Below, in pieces: positions 1 through 6,614 of a DNA stretch of 64,000 nt. The stretch's first letter is position 1, and every line of letters begins with the position of its first letter. The DNA lies in NCBI RefSeq assembly GCF_016592555.1, contig NZ_AP014546.1, forward strand, positions 1,553,501-1,617,500, written 5' to 3'. The position numbers were made by a program, and so were the translations under genes. The DNA comes from Neptunomonas japonica JAMM 1380 (GTDB taxonomy: Bacteria; Pseudomonadota; Gammaproteobacteria; Pseudomonadales; Balneatricaceae). The notes under the pieces were generated by a model. That model saw only the letters and a program-made list of their open reading frames with translations, was not told the DNA's origin and made no database searches.

Positions 1-2
1 GT

Positions 3-608
3 CTTGAGATATCTCGACTGGTTGAATCTCGCCATGACAATGTAAAAATAGCTATTGATAGGCTGGTTGCTAGAGGCGTAATTCACCAACCTGCAATGCA
101 GGATGGGATTAAAGCGTCAAATGGGGTAACCACTTCAGAATACCTAGTAAAAAAACGCGATAGCTATGTTGTCGTTGCTCAGCTATCACCTGAGTTTACA
201 GCTCGGCTGGTGGACCGCTGGCAGGAGCTAGAAGAGCAACTAGCCCCGCAAGTGCCTACTAATTTCGCTACCGCTCTACAGCTAGCAGCAGATCAAGCCA
301 AACAGTTAGAGCTCGCAGCGCCTAAAGTGGCTTTCGTTGAAAACCTAGTAGAGCGCCATACATTAATGACTGCTACCCAGATCGCGCAAAAGCACGGTAT
401 GTCAGCAGTAAAGCTTAATCGGCTACTTGATGAGCTGGGTGGCGTTTACTCTAAAAGCGTTAAGCGTGGACGCGCATTCATTCAGTCGTTTATTGATAAC
501 GGCTACGGTGAGCTTAAGCAGACAGAGCATGGGCACTCTCAGTGCTTGTTTTCAACTGCTGGCGAAGTATGGATTCACTCTAAGCTAGTTAGCGAGGGAG
601 TCTGTTAA
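3..608 (+). CDS. Rha-family phage regulatory protein with KilAC-like C-terminus (5' partial)
   Basis: The reading frame is open from the window edge, so the gene starts upstream and the first ATG seen here (position 96) is internal. The N-terminal half reads like the phage Rha domain: EISRLVESRHDNVKIAIDRL is a wHTH-like segment, followed by the SYVVVAQLSPEFTARLVDRW stretch typical of that family. The C-terminal half (NLVERHTLMTATQIAQKHGM onward) resembles the KilAC/ANT antirepressor domain that ends in a winged-helix fold. Rha-type proteins are phage-encoded regulators that interfere with lysogeny or growth in some hosts; an antirepressor role here is inferred. The stop overlaps the next start by one base (taATG), so the two genes are probably translationally coupled. 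Confidence 0.8.
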   Translation, partial: LEISRLVESRHDNVKIAIDRLVARGVIHQPAMQDGIKASNGVTTSEYLVKKRDSYVVVAQLSPEFTARLVDRWQELEEQLAPQVPTNFATALQLAADQAKQLELAAPKVAFVENLVERHTLMTATQIAQKHGMSAVKLNRLLDELGGVYSKSVKRGRAFIQSFIDNGYGELKQTEHGHSQCLFSTAGEVWIHSKLVSEGVC

Positions 609-1585
609 TGAGCCGTACTGCTACTGACTGGGCGTGGTCGCTCAGTATTAAGCCTGCATCATTAAAGCTTTTGCTGCTATCGATGGCTGATAGAGCGGAT
701 GAGGGGCATTGCTGCTACCCATCTATTGCGCGCTTAGTGAAAGATACCGGGTTAAACAAAAAAACCATCCAGTCGGGTATTTTAAAGCTGGTGGAGATGG
801 GTATTTTAGAGGATACGGGCGAGCGTAAAGGCCCAACTCAGCGTGTGCGTGTGTTCTGTTTAGAGGGTATTAAGAGCGGGCGCACTAATTACGATGCTAA
901 ATCTAAAGACCCCAAAAACGGTAACATTAAAAAACAGCTAGATTCATCATCTAATGATACCGAAAATGGTAATGTTCCCGAAATTGGGAATGTTCCCAAA
1001 AACGGTACTTTGAACGATACCGAAAACGGTGTTTTGAATGACCCCGAAAACGGGGTACAGAACCACCCATTAGAACCACCCATAGAATCAACTGCTGCAG
1101 CATGCGTGGGATATGATGAAGCCGCTCCCGGTTCTGATCAAACTCAAAGCACGGTAGTGCTCGCACCCTCGAAATTATTCGACACTTCAACTCCTGATCA
1201 CAAGCAAACTTTCCAGATGCATGTTGATTGGCAGCCAACAGCCAAATTTTCAGAAATGTGCCGATTCAATCAAATCAATCTAGCGTCGATTGATGAAGAT
1301 GAGCAGGGCGATATTTTACGCGAGTTCATCACGTACTGGATAACCAATGGTGACCGCCCAGCTTCTCAGGGGGAATGGGAGCGCCGTTTCATGAACCAGA
1401 TTAAACGCCTTCAAGTACGTAAGTTCGATTCACCTCAGACAATCAGAGCTCAAGTGACGGCTGAAGTTATGGACGTAGGTAACTTGGATTGGATGAAGGG
1501 GAATATTGACCCGCTCAAATCGCCAAAAAACAAGCGAGCTGATGTATCCAGAGCAATCATGAACGTGGGAGATACAGACTGGTGA
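608..1585 (+). CDS. O-like phage replication initiation protein (HTH_36-type)
   Basis: The first 90 residues form a winged-helix domain (DWAWSLSIKPASLKLLLLSM, then CCYPSIARLVKDTGLNKKTI) as in lambda O-type and HTH_36 replication proteins, which bind the phage origin and recruit the host helicase machinery. Residues about 100-160 are a low-complexity linker built from repeats of the type PKNG/TENG/PENG, encoded by iteron-like DNA repeats (see 910-1060). The C-terminal part contains REFITYWITNGDRPASQGEW, a pattern common in the C-terminal domain of O-like and DnaT-like proteins. The position just after an early regulator fits a replication gene. No separate helicase or loader gene (P or DnaB-like) is recognisable downstream, so the host helicase is presumably used. 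Confidence 0.8.
   Translation: MSRTATDWAWSLSIKPASLKLLLLSMADRADEGHCCYPSIARLVKDTGLNKKTIQSGILKLVEMGILEDTGERKGPTQRVRVFCLEGIKSGRTNYDAKSKDPKNGNIKKQLDSSSNDTENGNVPEIGNVPKNGTLNDTENGVLNDPENGVQNHPLEPPIESTAAACVGYDEAAPGSDQTQSTVVLAPSKLFDTSTPDHKQTFQMHVDWQPTAKFSEMCRFNQINLASIDEDEQGDILREFITYWITNGDRPASQGEWERRFMNQIKRLQVRKFDSPQTIRAQVTAEVMDVGNLDWMKGNIDPLKSPKNKRADVSRAIMNVGDTDW
910..1060 (+). repeat. Iteron-like repeats inside the O-like gene; candidate replication origin
   Basis: Six related 19-bp units occur at 910, 958, 976, 994, 1018 and 1042, each of the form YMCCRAAAAYGGTRNTKTT with an inner near-palindrome such as ACCGAAAACGGT or CCCGAAATTGGG. The spacing is 18, 18, 24 and 24 bp for the last five, with a 48-bp gap after the first that is A+T-rich. 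Lambda carries its origin as iterons within the O gene, so this is a candidate origin. The repeats also encode the repeated PKNG/PENG peptide linker, so the DNA and protein repeats cannot be separated without comparison. Confidence 0.55.
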
Positions 1586-2121
1586 GCATCATGATAGATA
1601 TTTTAAAATCAGTTGAGCGTCTTTGTGATCATTGTGGTACGCCGTTAAAAAGGAAAATTTACAAGGGTGGTAGAGCTGAAGCACTCGCCCCTTTTAAAAA
1701 AAGGAAAACGTGTAGTAGAAAATGCACCGGCTTATTGATGAGCATAAGCGAGAAAAAGAATAACTGTGACCAATGCCATAAGCCGCTTATTAGAAGATCT
1801 TATGCAGATGGGCGGACAGAACCCTCTGCAAATTTTAGGAAAAGGAAGTTCTGTAATAGTGATTGTTACGCCTTATCAATATCAGGCAAGAACCATTGGA
1901 AGCCAAAAAAAGCAGCGCTCAAAACCCCTGTGATTCCGATAGTAATCGCCGCGCCAGATTTGCCGCTTCGTCTAATTCCTAGTGATGCGACACACAAAAA
2001 TGAATGCGGAATATTCAAAAAAGTAGGTAAACGGTGGTTTCGTCACGATGGGTTTGGGTGGGTTGTTTCTAATAACACCAACTCTAAATACAAGATTAAG
2101 CCTATAGGGGAGGTCGCTTAG
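1582..2121 (+). CDS. Duplicated zinc-finger-like hypothetical protein
   Basis: It begins with GTG overlapping the upstream stop (gGTGA); an in-frame ATG at 1591 is the alternative start. The protein has two tandem copies of a roughly 50-residue unit: CDHCGTPLKRKIYKGGRAE ... CSRKC and CDQCHKPLIRRSYADGRTE ... CNSDC. Each has a CxxC pair and a CxxxC pair about 30 residues apart, a likely treble-clef zinc-binding site, and is very basic. A third unrelated C-terminal segment (GIFKKVGKRWFRHDGFGWV) follows. I do not recognise a named family; the layout suggests a DNA- or RNA-binding accessory protein of the early operon, which is inference. Confidence 0.7.
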   Translation: MSIMIDILKSVERLCDHCGTPLKRKIYKGGRAEALAPFKKRKTCSRKCTGLLMSISEKKNNCDQCHKPLIRRSYADGRTEPSANFRKRKFCNSDCYALSISGKNHWKPKKAALKTPVIPIVIAAPDLPLRLIPSDATHKNECGIFKKVGKRWFRHDGFGWVVSNNTNSKYKIKPIGEVA

Positions 2122-2333
2122 TGCAATCCCGCATCGGATCAGCCGTTGAGGCTATTCAAAATATCATAGTTGGTTATACGGTGAATATGCTCGCCAATTT
2201 CGTTATTTTCCCTTTTTTTGGCTGGGATTTATCGCTACAGCAGAACTTAGCGCTGGGCGTTATCTATACCGCGATTTCGTTTGTGCGCAGCTATGCCATT
2301 CGCCGATTTAATAATTGGAACCTAATGCAATGA
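2121..2333 (+). CDS. Small two-helix membrane protein, DUF7220-like
   Basis: This 70-aa protein starts at a GTG that overlaps the upstream TAG. It has two hydrophobic segments (IIVGYTVNMLANFVIFPFFG and LALGVIYTAISFVRSY) and ends with a basic RRFNNW tail. The pattern matches the small phage membrane proteins grouped as DUF7220, found in early regions of many Gram-negative phages; their function is unknown. The stop overlaps the next ATG (ATGA at 2330), consistent with a tightly packed operon. Confidence 0.65.
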   Translation: MQSRIGSAVEAIQNIIVGYTVNMLANFVIFPFFGWDLSLQQNLALGVIYTAISFVRSYAIRRFNNWNLMQ

Positions 2334-2560
2334 AAGATCCTGAAAAGGTCGTTGAGTACGTACTGACAACACAGCGCGATATTCCTGCTGTTCTGAATAA
2401 GGTCAGGCGCCAGATGGAGCTAGGGCTAAAAGAAGGGCCTTTCGTTGTCCATATAGGCCGTCAAGTTGTTGATGGGTGTCGTTCTGGTGACCATAAAGAC
2501 CACCAGCAGATTAAGGGAGTTTTAGAGCGCATAGCGGCTGAGGTAAACAATGGCAGCTAA
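2330..2560 (+). CDS. Hypothetical early phage protein
   Basis: I chose the ATG at 2330, which sits in an ATGA overlap with the upstream stop, rather than the TTG at 2315. The 76-aa product (MKDPEKVVEYVLTTQRDIPA ...) is charged, soluble and predicted mostly helical, with no motif I recognise. It overlaps the following HNH-like gene by a few bases. Nothing beyond membership of the early accessory operon can be supported. Confidence 0.6.
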   Translation: MKDPEKVVEYVLTTQRDIPAVLNKVRRQMELGLKEGPFVVHIGRQVVDGCRSGDHKDHQQIKGVLERIAAEVNNGS

Positions 2561-2828
2561 ACAGAAGGCATTCAGAAGCCCTAAGTATTTGAAGTGGGTT
2601 AAGTCTCTTCCTTGCTGCATGTGTGGGGGTAATGCAGACGATGCACATCATATCGTTGGGATTGGTCACTTGGGTGGTATGGGCACTAAAGCCCCTGATA
2701 GCTACACAATGCCTTTGTGCCGCCAGCATCACCAAGAGATCCACCAGCAGTCTGAATTATGGACTGATCAATGGGAGTGGGTAGCCAGAACACAGGCAAG
2801 AGCGATTAGTGAAGGGGTGGAGGTGTGA
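2550..2828 (+). CDS. DUF968/Ref-type HNH-like protein
   Basis: The 92-aa protein contains CCMCGG, then DAHHIVGIGHLGGMGTKAPD, then PLCRQHHQEIHQQ. This order (CxxC, DxHH, CxxHH) is the metal-binding core of DUF968/Ref-type HNH proteins such as the RecA-dependent nuclease Ref of phage P1. In lambdoid phages such genes sit in the nin-like region between replication and Q, as here. A nuclease role in recombination is inferred from the motif; the protein is shorter than P1 Ref and lacks its N-terminal extension. Confidence 0.7.
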   Translation: MAAKQKAFRSPKYLKWVKSLPCCMCGGNADDAHHIVGIGHLGGMGTKAPDSYTMPLCRQHHQEIHQQSELWTDQWEWVARTQARAISEGVEV

Positions 2829-2911
2829 TAGATATGTGGGCAATTTCCATCTTAAAAATAATTTTAGGGTGTTTAGTATTTAAGCTGCTTTCTAGCGAGG
2901 CTTCGGTATGA
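2825..2911 (+). CDS. 28-aa single-helix membrane peptide
   Basis: This short frame starts with GTG overlapping the TGA of the HNH-like gene and ends in an ATGA overlap with the next gene. The product, MIDMWAISILKIILGCLVFK plus LLSSEASV, is one hydrophobic helix. Without it there would be an 80-bp gap in an operon where every other junction overlaps, which is the main support for it being a gene. No homology is claimed. Confidence 0.45.
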   Translation: MIDMWAISILKIILGCLVFKLLSSEASV

Positions 2912-3195
2912 GCAAGAGAGAGCTGAAGGGTTTTAACATTACAGCGAGCGCAGCAGATTTTAATAAATCGATCAAAGCGGTGGCTTGCGCTTTTCAAGCA
3001 TTAAAAGCGTCAATGGAGGTTGAAATACTCCCTGTTTCAGATGGTCGCCAGCGATGTAAAGCACCAGGGCACCCGACGAGGTTAGCAACCCACTATACCG
3101 AGCATGGGCATTTCTGCCCCGAGTGCGCTCATAGAATTAAGCAACAACACCAATACGGCGGTAAAACGCTTATGAGGAAGATTCAGCATGGCTAA
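2908..3195 (+). CDS. Hypothetical protein with Cys/His cluster
   Basis: The 95-aa protein starts at an ATGA overlap. Its C-terminal half has CKAPGHP, THYTEHGHFCPECAHRI, a plausible zinc site built from Cys and His residues, and is basic. The N-terminal half (ADFNKSIKAVACAFQALKAS) is likely helical. It belongs to the early accessory operon; no family is recognised. Confidence 0.6.
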   Translation: MSKRELKGFNITASAADFNKSIKAVACAFQALKASMEVEILPVSDGRQRCKAPGHPTRLATHYTEHGHFCPECAHRIKQQHQYGGKTLMRKIQHG

Positions 3196-3397
3196 GCTAA
3201 CAGTGCAAGTAAGTGTAGAAACTGTATTTCAAAAAGCGCTAACACGTGTCGTTGAAGCAATTGAAAAGGAACATGGGATTAAGATTTCTAATGTTAACTT
3301 TAGCTGGAATGACTTTACTGATACATCAATGATTAGCCATGTAAGCAAATCAAACGTATCTGAATGCGAAATAACCAGCTCATTATCTATCAAGTAG
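3188..3397 (+). CDS. Hypothetical small protein
   Basis: A 69-aa frame overlapping the upstream gene by 8 bp, preceded by a weak GAGGAAG ribosome-binding sequence. The sequence (MAKLTVQVSVETVFQKALTR ...) alternates beta-like and helical segments and has no recognised motif. It is accepted on the basis of operon packing and spacing to the next gene (10 bp). Confidence 0.5.
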   Translation: MAKLTVQVSVETVFQKALTRVVEAIEKEHGIKISNVNFSWNDFTDTSMISHVSKSNVSECEITSSLSIK

Positions 3398-3407
3398 GTG
3401 AAGCCTG

Positions 3408-3845
3408 TTGAAAAAATGGACAGCTCCACCAGCAGCTAAAAAATCTAAACCCCGTAAGCCAAAAATAGATTGGGAAGGGAATGAGCAAACCGTTTTCTTC
3501 AACTGGTTACGCCTACAGCACAAAGCGGCTTTTAATATGGCCTACCACGCACCTAATGGAGGGAATCGAAGCGAATCCGAAGGGGCTCGGCTTAAGAGGC
3601 AGGGCGTAAAGGCGGGCGTTCCTGATGTGTGTATTGCTATCGCTAAGGGTGGGTATTTTGGTTTGTATATTGAGTTTAAGGCCACCCCACCAAAAAACTC
3701 AGCCGTTTCAGTAAGCCAGGGCGAGTGGCTCGCAAAATTAAATGCGCAAGGTTACAAGGCTGTTTTGTGCAAAGGGCTAGATTCAATAATGGCTGAAGTG
3801 TCTGATTATCTGAAATTACCGGCAACAGTTGTAGAAAAGGATTAG
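3408..3845 (+). CDS. VRR-NUC domain nuclease
   Basis: The only in-frame start that fits is a TTG at 3408, 3' of a GTAGGTGAAG sequence. After a basic N-terminus the protein shows the VRR-NUC fold (PD-(D/E)XK superfamily): EQTVFFNWLRLQ, HAPNGGNRSESEGARLKRQG, then GVPDVCIAIAKGGYFGLYIE with the catalytic PD...E-x-K (IEFKA). Such stand-alone proteins are common in nin-like phage regions and are thought to process branched DNA, such as Holliday junctions, during replication or packaging. The length of 145 aa is normal for the phage form. Confidence 0.85.
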   Translation: MKKWTAPPAAKKSKPRKPKIDWEGNEQTVFFNWLRLQHKAAFNMAYHAPNGGNRSESEGARLKRQGVKAGVPDVCIAIAKGGYFGLYIEFKATPPKNSAVSVSQGEWLAKLNAQGYKAVLCKGLDSIMAEVSDYLKLPATVVEKD

Positions 3846-3850
3846 CGCCG

Positions 3851-4168
3851 ATGAAAGAAAAATCAAAACCTTTAGCCGTTGTTATCCCTGATCTAATCCG
3901 TTGTGATAACCCTGCATGTCATGGGGGCGTTATTAGCGGTTTGTTTGGCAGCAAAAACCCTTGTTATAAATGTAATGGTTCTGGTCTACTGGATAAAAAC
4001 ACAGTAGAGGCGGTTGATCCTGTTTTAATGGTCTACGCGCTAACGGAACAGATAAAACAGTTACAGATAAAGATTAAAGCGTTAGAAGCAAACCAGAAGC
4101 CTTTAGAAGAGTTTCATCCTCATGCTGGTGCATCGAAAGCGCTTGGCGGTAGACGGACAATGGATTAG
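3851..4168 (+). CDS. Small zinc-ribbon/coiled-coil protein
   Basis: The 105-aa product has CDNPACHGG and CYKCNGSGLL, resembling half of a DnaJ-type CxxCxGxG zinc domain, followed by a short coiled coil (ALTEQIKQLQIKIKALEANQ). Proteins of this type often precede the late antiterminator gene in lambdoid phages. The function is unknown. It lies 5 bp after the nuclease gene and 10 bp before the candidate Q gene. Confidence 0.6.
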   Translation: MKEKSKPLAVVIPDLIRCDNPACHGGVISGLFGSKNPCYKCNGSGLLDKNTVEAVDPVLMVYALTEQIKQLQIKIKALEANQKPLEEFHPHAGASKALGGRRTMD

Positions 4169-4178
4169 CGGGTGATTA

Positions 4179-4643
4179 ATGGATAGTGACGTTATTGAAA
4201 TAGTAGATAGGCATATATCTCTGCTTTCTGTAGATGCCATTAATAGCGAGATCGGATTCAGAGGTGCTCCGAATATAATCAATCAGCTAATAATCTGCAA
4301 AGGCTGCCTGCCTCGCAGTGATGGGTGTATTGGCGCGCACGACGATAACATGGTCAATAAGGTTGATTCGATGCTAAAACCTATTGTTAGTAAATATAGC
4401 TGGTGGTGTGATGGATGTATGAAACTATTAAAAAACCAAAATAGCGATAGCCCGTATTGGTGTCTAATAGCTGAGGTTTATTTATCATCTCGCCCAAACC
4501 GAGCAACCGGCAAAAGCAGCCATACGCAAGCAGATATTGCCGCGATAGTGGGTCTTAGTCGCTCGTCGTATCAAGCAAACGTGAGCAAAGGCGCTCAATT
4601 CATTAAACAATTGGTAGATTTACGCAGCATTGAGGCTGCTTAA
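4179..4643 (+). CDS. Candidate Q-like late-gene antiterminator/regulator
   Basis: The 154-aa protein has a central Cys-rich part (ICKGCLPRSDGC ... WWCDGCMKLL), suggesting a zinc site, and a C-terminal helix-turn-helix (SHTQADIAAIVGLSRSSYQA). Several phage Q proteins combine a zinc-binding element with DNA binding near the late promoter. The position, last gene of the early operon and directly upstream of a terminator-rich gap and the lysis genes, is where Q sits in lambdoid phages. Family membership is inferred from layout and architecture, not from a clear signature. Confidence 0.5.
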   Translation: MDSDVIEIVDRHISLLSVDAINSEIGFRGAPNIINQLIICKGCLPRSDGCIGAHDDNMVNKVDSMLKPIVSKYSWWCDGCMKLLKNQNSDSPYWCLIAEVYLSSRPNRATGKSSHTQADIAAIVGLSRSSYQANVSKGAQFIKQLVDLRSIEAA

Positions 4644-4716
4644 TAATTTATTTTGATTTATTAATTTAGAGCCTTGATTTATCAGGGCTGAAAGAGTACT
4701 GTATTTTGTATTGTAG

Positions 4717-4744
4717 GAGAGTTGCGAAAGCGCTCTCTTTTTTT
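4717..4744 (+). terminator. Intrinsic terminator after candidate Q gene
   Basis: GAGAG (4717-4721) pairs with CTCTC (4733-4737), with GC/GC closing around a GAAA loop, and a seven-T tract follows directly. Confidence 0.6.
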
Positions 4745-4953
4745 ATGCCTGCAATTTCGCGACAGAACTTAATCCAGCGGGGTGAGTCATGTAAATTTAT
4801 TGTTGTGGTTCGGGTTTATCTAACGGCCTGATCATCAAATGTTAGGCGTGCGCAGCGACATATCCCGCACGGTGGCCGATAGGCATGGATTGAAATAGGT
4901 TGGGGTGGCATCCCATTTGCGCGTTCAGCTTGCCGTACATATATGTCTTTTAG

Positions 4954-4978
4954 AGCCTCGCTTATGCGGGGCTTTTTT
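4954..4978 (+). terminator. Intrinsic terminator upstream of lysis genes
   Basis: AGCCTCGC (4954-4961) pairs with GCGGGGCT (4966-4973) across a TTAT loop and is followed by a T-tract to 4978. It lies just before the first lysis gene, where a Q-antiterminated stop would be expected. Confidence 0.75.
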
Positions 4979-5002
4979 GTGCCTCCTATTTAGAGAATGT
5001 TT

Positions 5003-5218
5003 ATGTCAGACGAACGGATACAGCTGCTCGAATGGAAAGTAGGTGAGCATTCGTCTGCTATCAAAGAGCTGCGAGCTGATCACCATAAACTCAGCAATGC
5101 GCTTGTTGGAATACAGAATTCATTGAAACAGATTAAATGGACTGTGCTTGGCGCTGTGCTTTATGCAATGGCTACTGAGGTTGGTTTGCTTAATGCTATC
5201 AAGGCGGTGCTGGTGTAA
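5003..5218 (+). CDS. XhlA-like membrane-anchored coiled-coil protein (lysis cassette)
   Basis: I prefer the second ATG (5003), which has TAGAGA upstream at usable spacing, over the ATG at 4997. The protein has a charged heptad-rich N-terminus (RIQLLEWKVGEHSSAIKELR) and a C-terminal transmembrane helix (WTVLGAVLYAMATEVGLL). This layout matches hemolysin XhlA-type proteins that accompany holins. Its stop overlaps the endolysin start, so a role in lysis is likely, but it could itself be the holin. Confidence 0.6.
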   Translation: MSDERIQLLEWKVGEHSSAIKELRADHHKLSNALVGIQNSLKQIKWTVLGAVLYAMATEVGLLNAIKAVLV

Positions 5219-5595
5219 TGGGTGATCTAAGCAAAGATTTCAGCAGGAATGAGTTTTCCTGCAAGTGCGGCTGCGGTTTGGATGATGTGAATCCTGCGCT
5301 TATCACTGTGCTGCAAGATCTAAGGGATTGGTTTCGCCAGCCGGTCACTATTAATTCCGGTTGTCGATGCTATGACCACAATGAAGCGGTTCAAAAGAAA
5401 GCTAACCCAAATTACATAGCGAATTCCTCTAAGTCACAGCACATGCTTTGTGCTGCTGCTGACATTGTTGTCAAGGGGATATCAGCGGGCGAAGTAAGTA
5501 GGCATCTCGATATTCAATATCCTAACCAATGCGGCATTGGTTCATATAACAGCTTTACACATATAGATGTTAGACAGCGCAAGGCCAGGTGGTGA
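5218..5595 (+). CDS. M15-family endolysin (peptidase M15A-like)
   Basis: The 125-aa protein has the M15A/DacB-like layout: FSRNEFSCKCGCG, NSGCRCYDHNEAV, SQHMLCAAADIVV and FTHIDVR. The zinc ligands are the His of SQH, the Asp of AAD and the His of THID. M15 enzymes cleave peptidoglycan stem peptides (D-Ala-D-Ala type or related bonds). No signal peptide is present, so release through a holin is expected. Neighbours on both sides are small membrane proteins of the lysis cassette. Confidence 0.88.
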   Translation: MGDLSKDFSRNEFSCKCGCGLDDVNPALITVLQDLRDWFRQPVTINSGCRCYDHNEAVQKKANPNYIANSSKSQHMLCAAADIVVKGISAGEVSRHLDIQYPNQCGIGSYNSFTHIDVRQRKARW

Positions 5596-5598
5596 TAT

Positions 5599-5919
5599 AT
5601 GAGCGACTACAAAGGCAGCTATCAAACGTTTGGTAGAACAACTGTTGAGAAGCGGCATTCGTGCCCGCTCTGCTTTCGTTATGTGCTGCGGCTGGATTTT
5701 GTTGATGAGTCTTCTTTTGCAGCAACTGTTACCGTTGAGGACAGGCCCACGGCGAATGATGGTAGTCGCACTATGTATGTATGCATTGCGCTCTCTCAAA
5801 AGCCGGGTAACGGCCACCTCACACGAATGATTGCTGATACACGTCAGTACTTTAAAGATGAGGGTTATACGCACGCTGAATACGTGATTGATAAAGAACA
5901 ACAACGGATAGAGTTATGA
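5599..5919 (+). CDS. Hypothetical protein in lysis cassette
   Basis: The 106-aa soluble protein has a CPLC pair (HSCPLCFRYV) and alternating beta segments (SFAATVTVEDRP, TMYVCIALS), then a helix (HLTRMIADTRQYFKDEGYTH). It lies between the endolysin and a holin-like gene and overlaps the latter by 4 bp (ATGA). I do not recognise it. Confidence 0.55.
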   Translation: MSDYKGSYQTFGRTTVEKRHSCPLCFRYVLRLDFVDESSFAATVTVEDRPTANDGSRTMYVCIALSQKPGNGHLTRMIADTRQYFKDEGYTHAEYVIDKEQQRIEL

Positions 5920-6104
5920 CCGCAGACAATCGTTATCGAAGCCGTAAGTTTTGGCTGGCTGCTACCGCGTCATTAGTTTCTCATGCCGCTTTGTTATCTT
6001 CCGGCATGACTGGCGCGGACTGGGTGTCAGCTCAAGCCCTCATCCTTATGGTGTATAACGGCGCTAACGTAGGGGAAGCTTATGCCATTAAGACTACTAA
6101 GTAG
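5916..6104 (+). CDS. Small holin-like membrane protein
   Basis: A 62-aa protein beginning NRYRSRKFWLAATASLVSHA with a second hydrophobic segment (SAQALILMVYNGANVGEAYA). The motif of an N-terminal SRKF followed by a helix and then YNxANV is common in small phage membrane proteins of lysis cassettes. A holin role is inferred from position and size. The Rz-like gene starts inside its 3' end. Confidence 0.6.
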   Translation: MTADNRYRSRKFWLAATASLVSHAALLSSGMTGADWVSAQALILMVYNGANVGEAYAIKTTK

Positions 6105-6441
6105 TTTCCTCGCATCTAAGGTGACCACCATTGTTCTTATGCTTATGCTTATGCTTATGCTTTTGCTAAGCGGTGGCGCTTGGTTCATCTACTCAGAGCT
6201 ACAGGCTAAGGCTGTTATCGCAAAAGAACTTAAGGATATCAAAGACAACCAAGCGGCTGTTAATGCTGCTGATCATGGCTTAGTGCAGGTTGAGGCAGTA
6301 CTTAAACGTAATGCAGAACAGATCAAAGCGGCGGTACGGCATGCGACCAATACAAACACTAATGATCTTACTGATGAGTCTATCAGTATCATCCTGTGCT
6401 CTAACGGACTGGCTCACCCCTCGGCGTGTAGTGATCCCTGA
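6082..6441 (+). CDS. Rz-like inner-membrane spanin
   Basis: The 119-aa protein has one N-terminal transmembrane helix (residues about 14-38) followed by a periplasmic helical region (LQAKAVIAKELKDIKDNQAA), the usual i-spanin layout. The C-terminal third is double-coding: Rz1 starts at 6341 in another frame. i-spanins bridge to the outer-membrane lipoprotein Rz1 to fuse the membranes at the end of lysis. The transmembrane helix contains a run LMLMLMLLL encoded by a hexanucleotide repeat. Confidence 0.75.
   Translation: MPLRLLSSFLASKVTTIVLMLMLMLMLLLSGGAWFIYSELQAKAVIAKELKDIKDNQAAVNAADHGLVQVEAVLKRNAEQIKAAVRHATNTNTNDLTDESISIILCSNGLAHPSACSDP
6136..6165 (+). repeat. (CTTATG)4 hexanucleotide tract in Rz transmembrane segment
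   Basis: Four perfect CTTATG units (6136-6159) and one imperfect unit (CTTTTG) encode alternating Leu-Met in the Rz transmembrane helix. Changes in copy number would keep the frame and alter helix length by two residues per unit. Confidence 0.8.
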
Positions 6442-6610
6442 TCGATACCTAGCCGACTGCCATCAGCCATTAGCAATGGGATTCAGTAAGCAGTTATTAC
6501 TTGAGTGGGGATTAGACCAGCATGAAGCGAGTGATCTTTGTAATGCTCGCCTGCTATGTGCTCGTGAGATTAATAGCGGACGAATTAAAGACTGCAAGGT
6601 TAAGGAGTAA
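6341..6610 (+). CDS. Rz1-like outer-membrane spanin lipoprotein
   Basis: I place the start at the ATG at 6341, because it gives a proper lipoprotein signal: MRPIQTLMILLMSLSVSSC with the lipobox Cys at residue 19. An upstream ATG (6290) would bury the signal inside the protein. The mature part (about 71 aa) starts in the Rz frame and continues past it. The partial overlap with Rz is the classic Rz/Rz1 arrangement. The mature protein has three further cysteines (DC, LC, LLC) and a proline (TPRR) near the lipid anchor. Confidence 0.75.
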   Translation: MRPIQTLMILLMSLSVSSCALTDWLTPRRVVIPDRYLADCHQPLAMGFSKQLLLEWGLDQHEASDLCNARLLCAREINSGRIKDCKVKE

Positions 6611-6614
6611 AAGT

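Larger units (their letters stand above)
4644..5002 (+). promoter_or_regulatory. Late control region (candidate late promoter and Q-responsive leader)
   Basis: This 359-bp gene-free stretch separates the candidate Q gene from the lysis genes. It carries a perfect 8-bp stem hairpin without a T-tract (4670-4689, loop TTTA) and two intrinsic terminators (4717-4744, 4954-4978). In lambdoid phages the late promoter lies here and its transcript is stopped by a terminator until Q acts. No credible -35/-10 pair was fixed by eye. The middle part (4745-4950) shows no convincing coding frame. Confidence 0.4.

Noticed and set aside
910..1060. CRISPR array
   Set aside because: Units are too close and too short, have no distinct spacers, lie inside a coding frame and no cas genes are near.
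889..1238. Two - strand frames opposite the O-like gene
   Set aside because: They arise from the repeats in the O-like gene (repeated Phe/Ser-Gly pattern) and have no start signals.
4670..4689. Intrinsic terminator
   Set aside because: The 8-bp stem is perfect but no T-tract follows on either strand; recorded only as a hairpin of the control region.
5542..5904. 120-codon - strand frame in lysis cassette
   Set aside because: It is opposite two well-spaced + strand genes and has no ribosome-binding site.
6136..6165. Phase-variation on/off switch by repeat slippage
   Set aside because: The unit is six bases long, so changes do not alter the frame; only helix length would vary.
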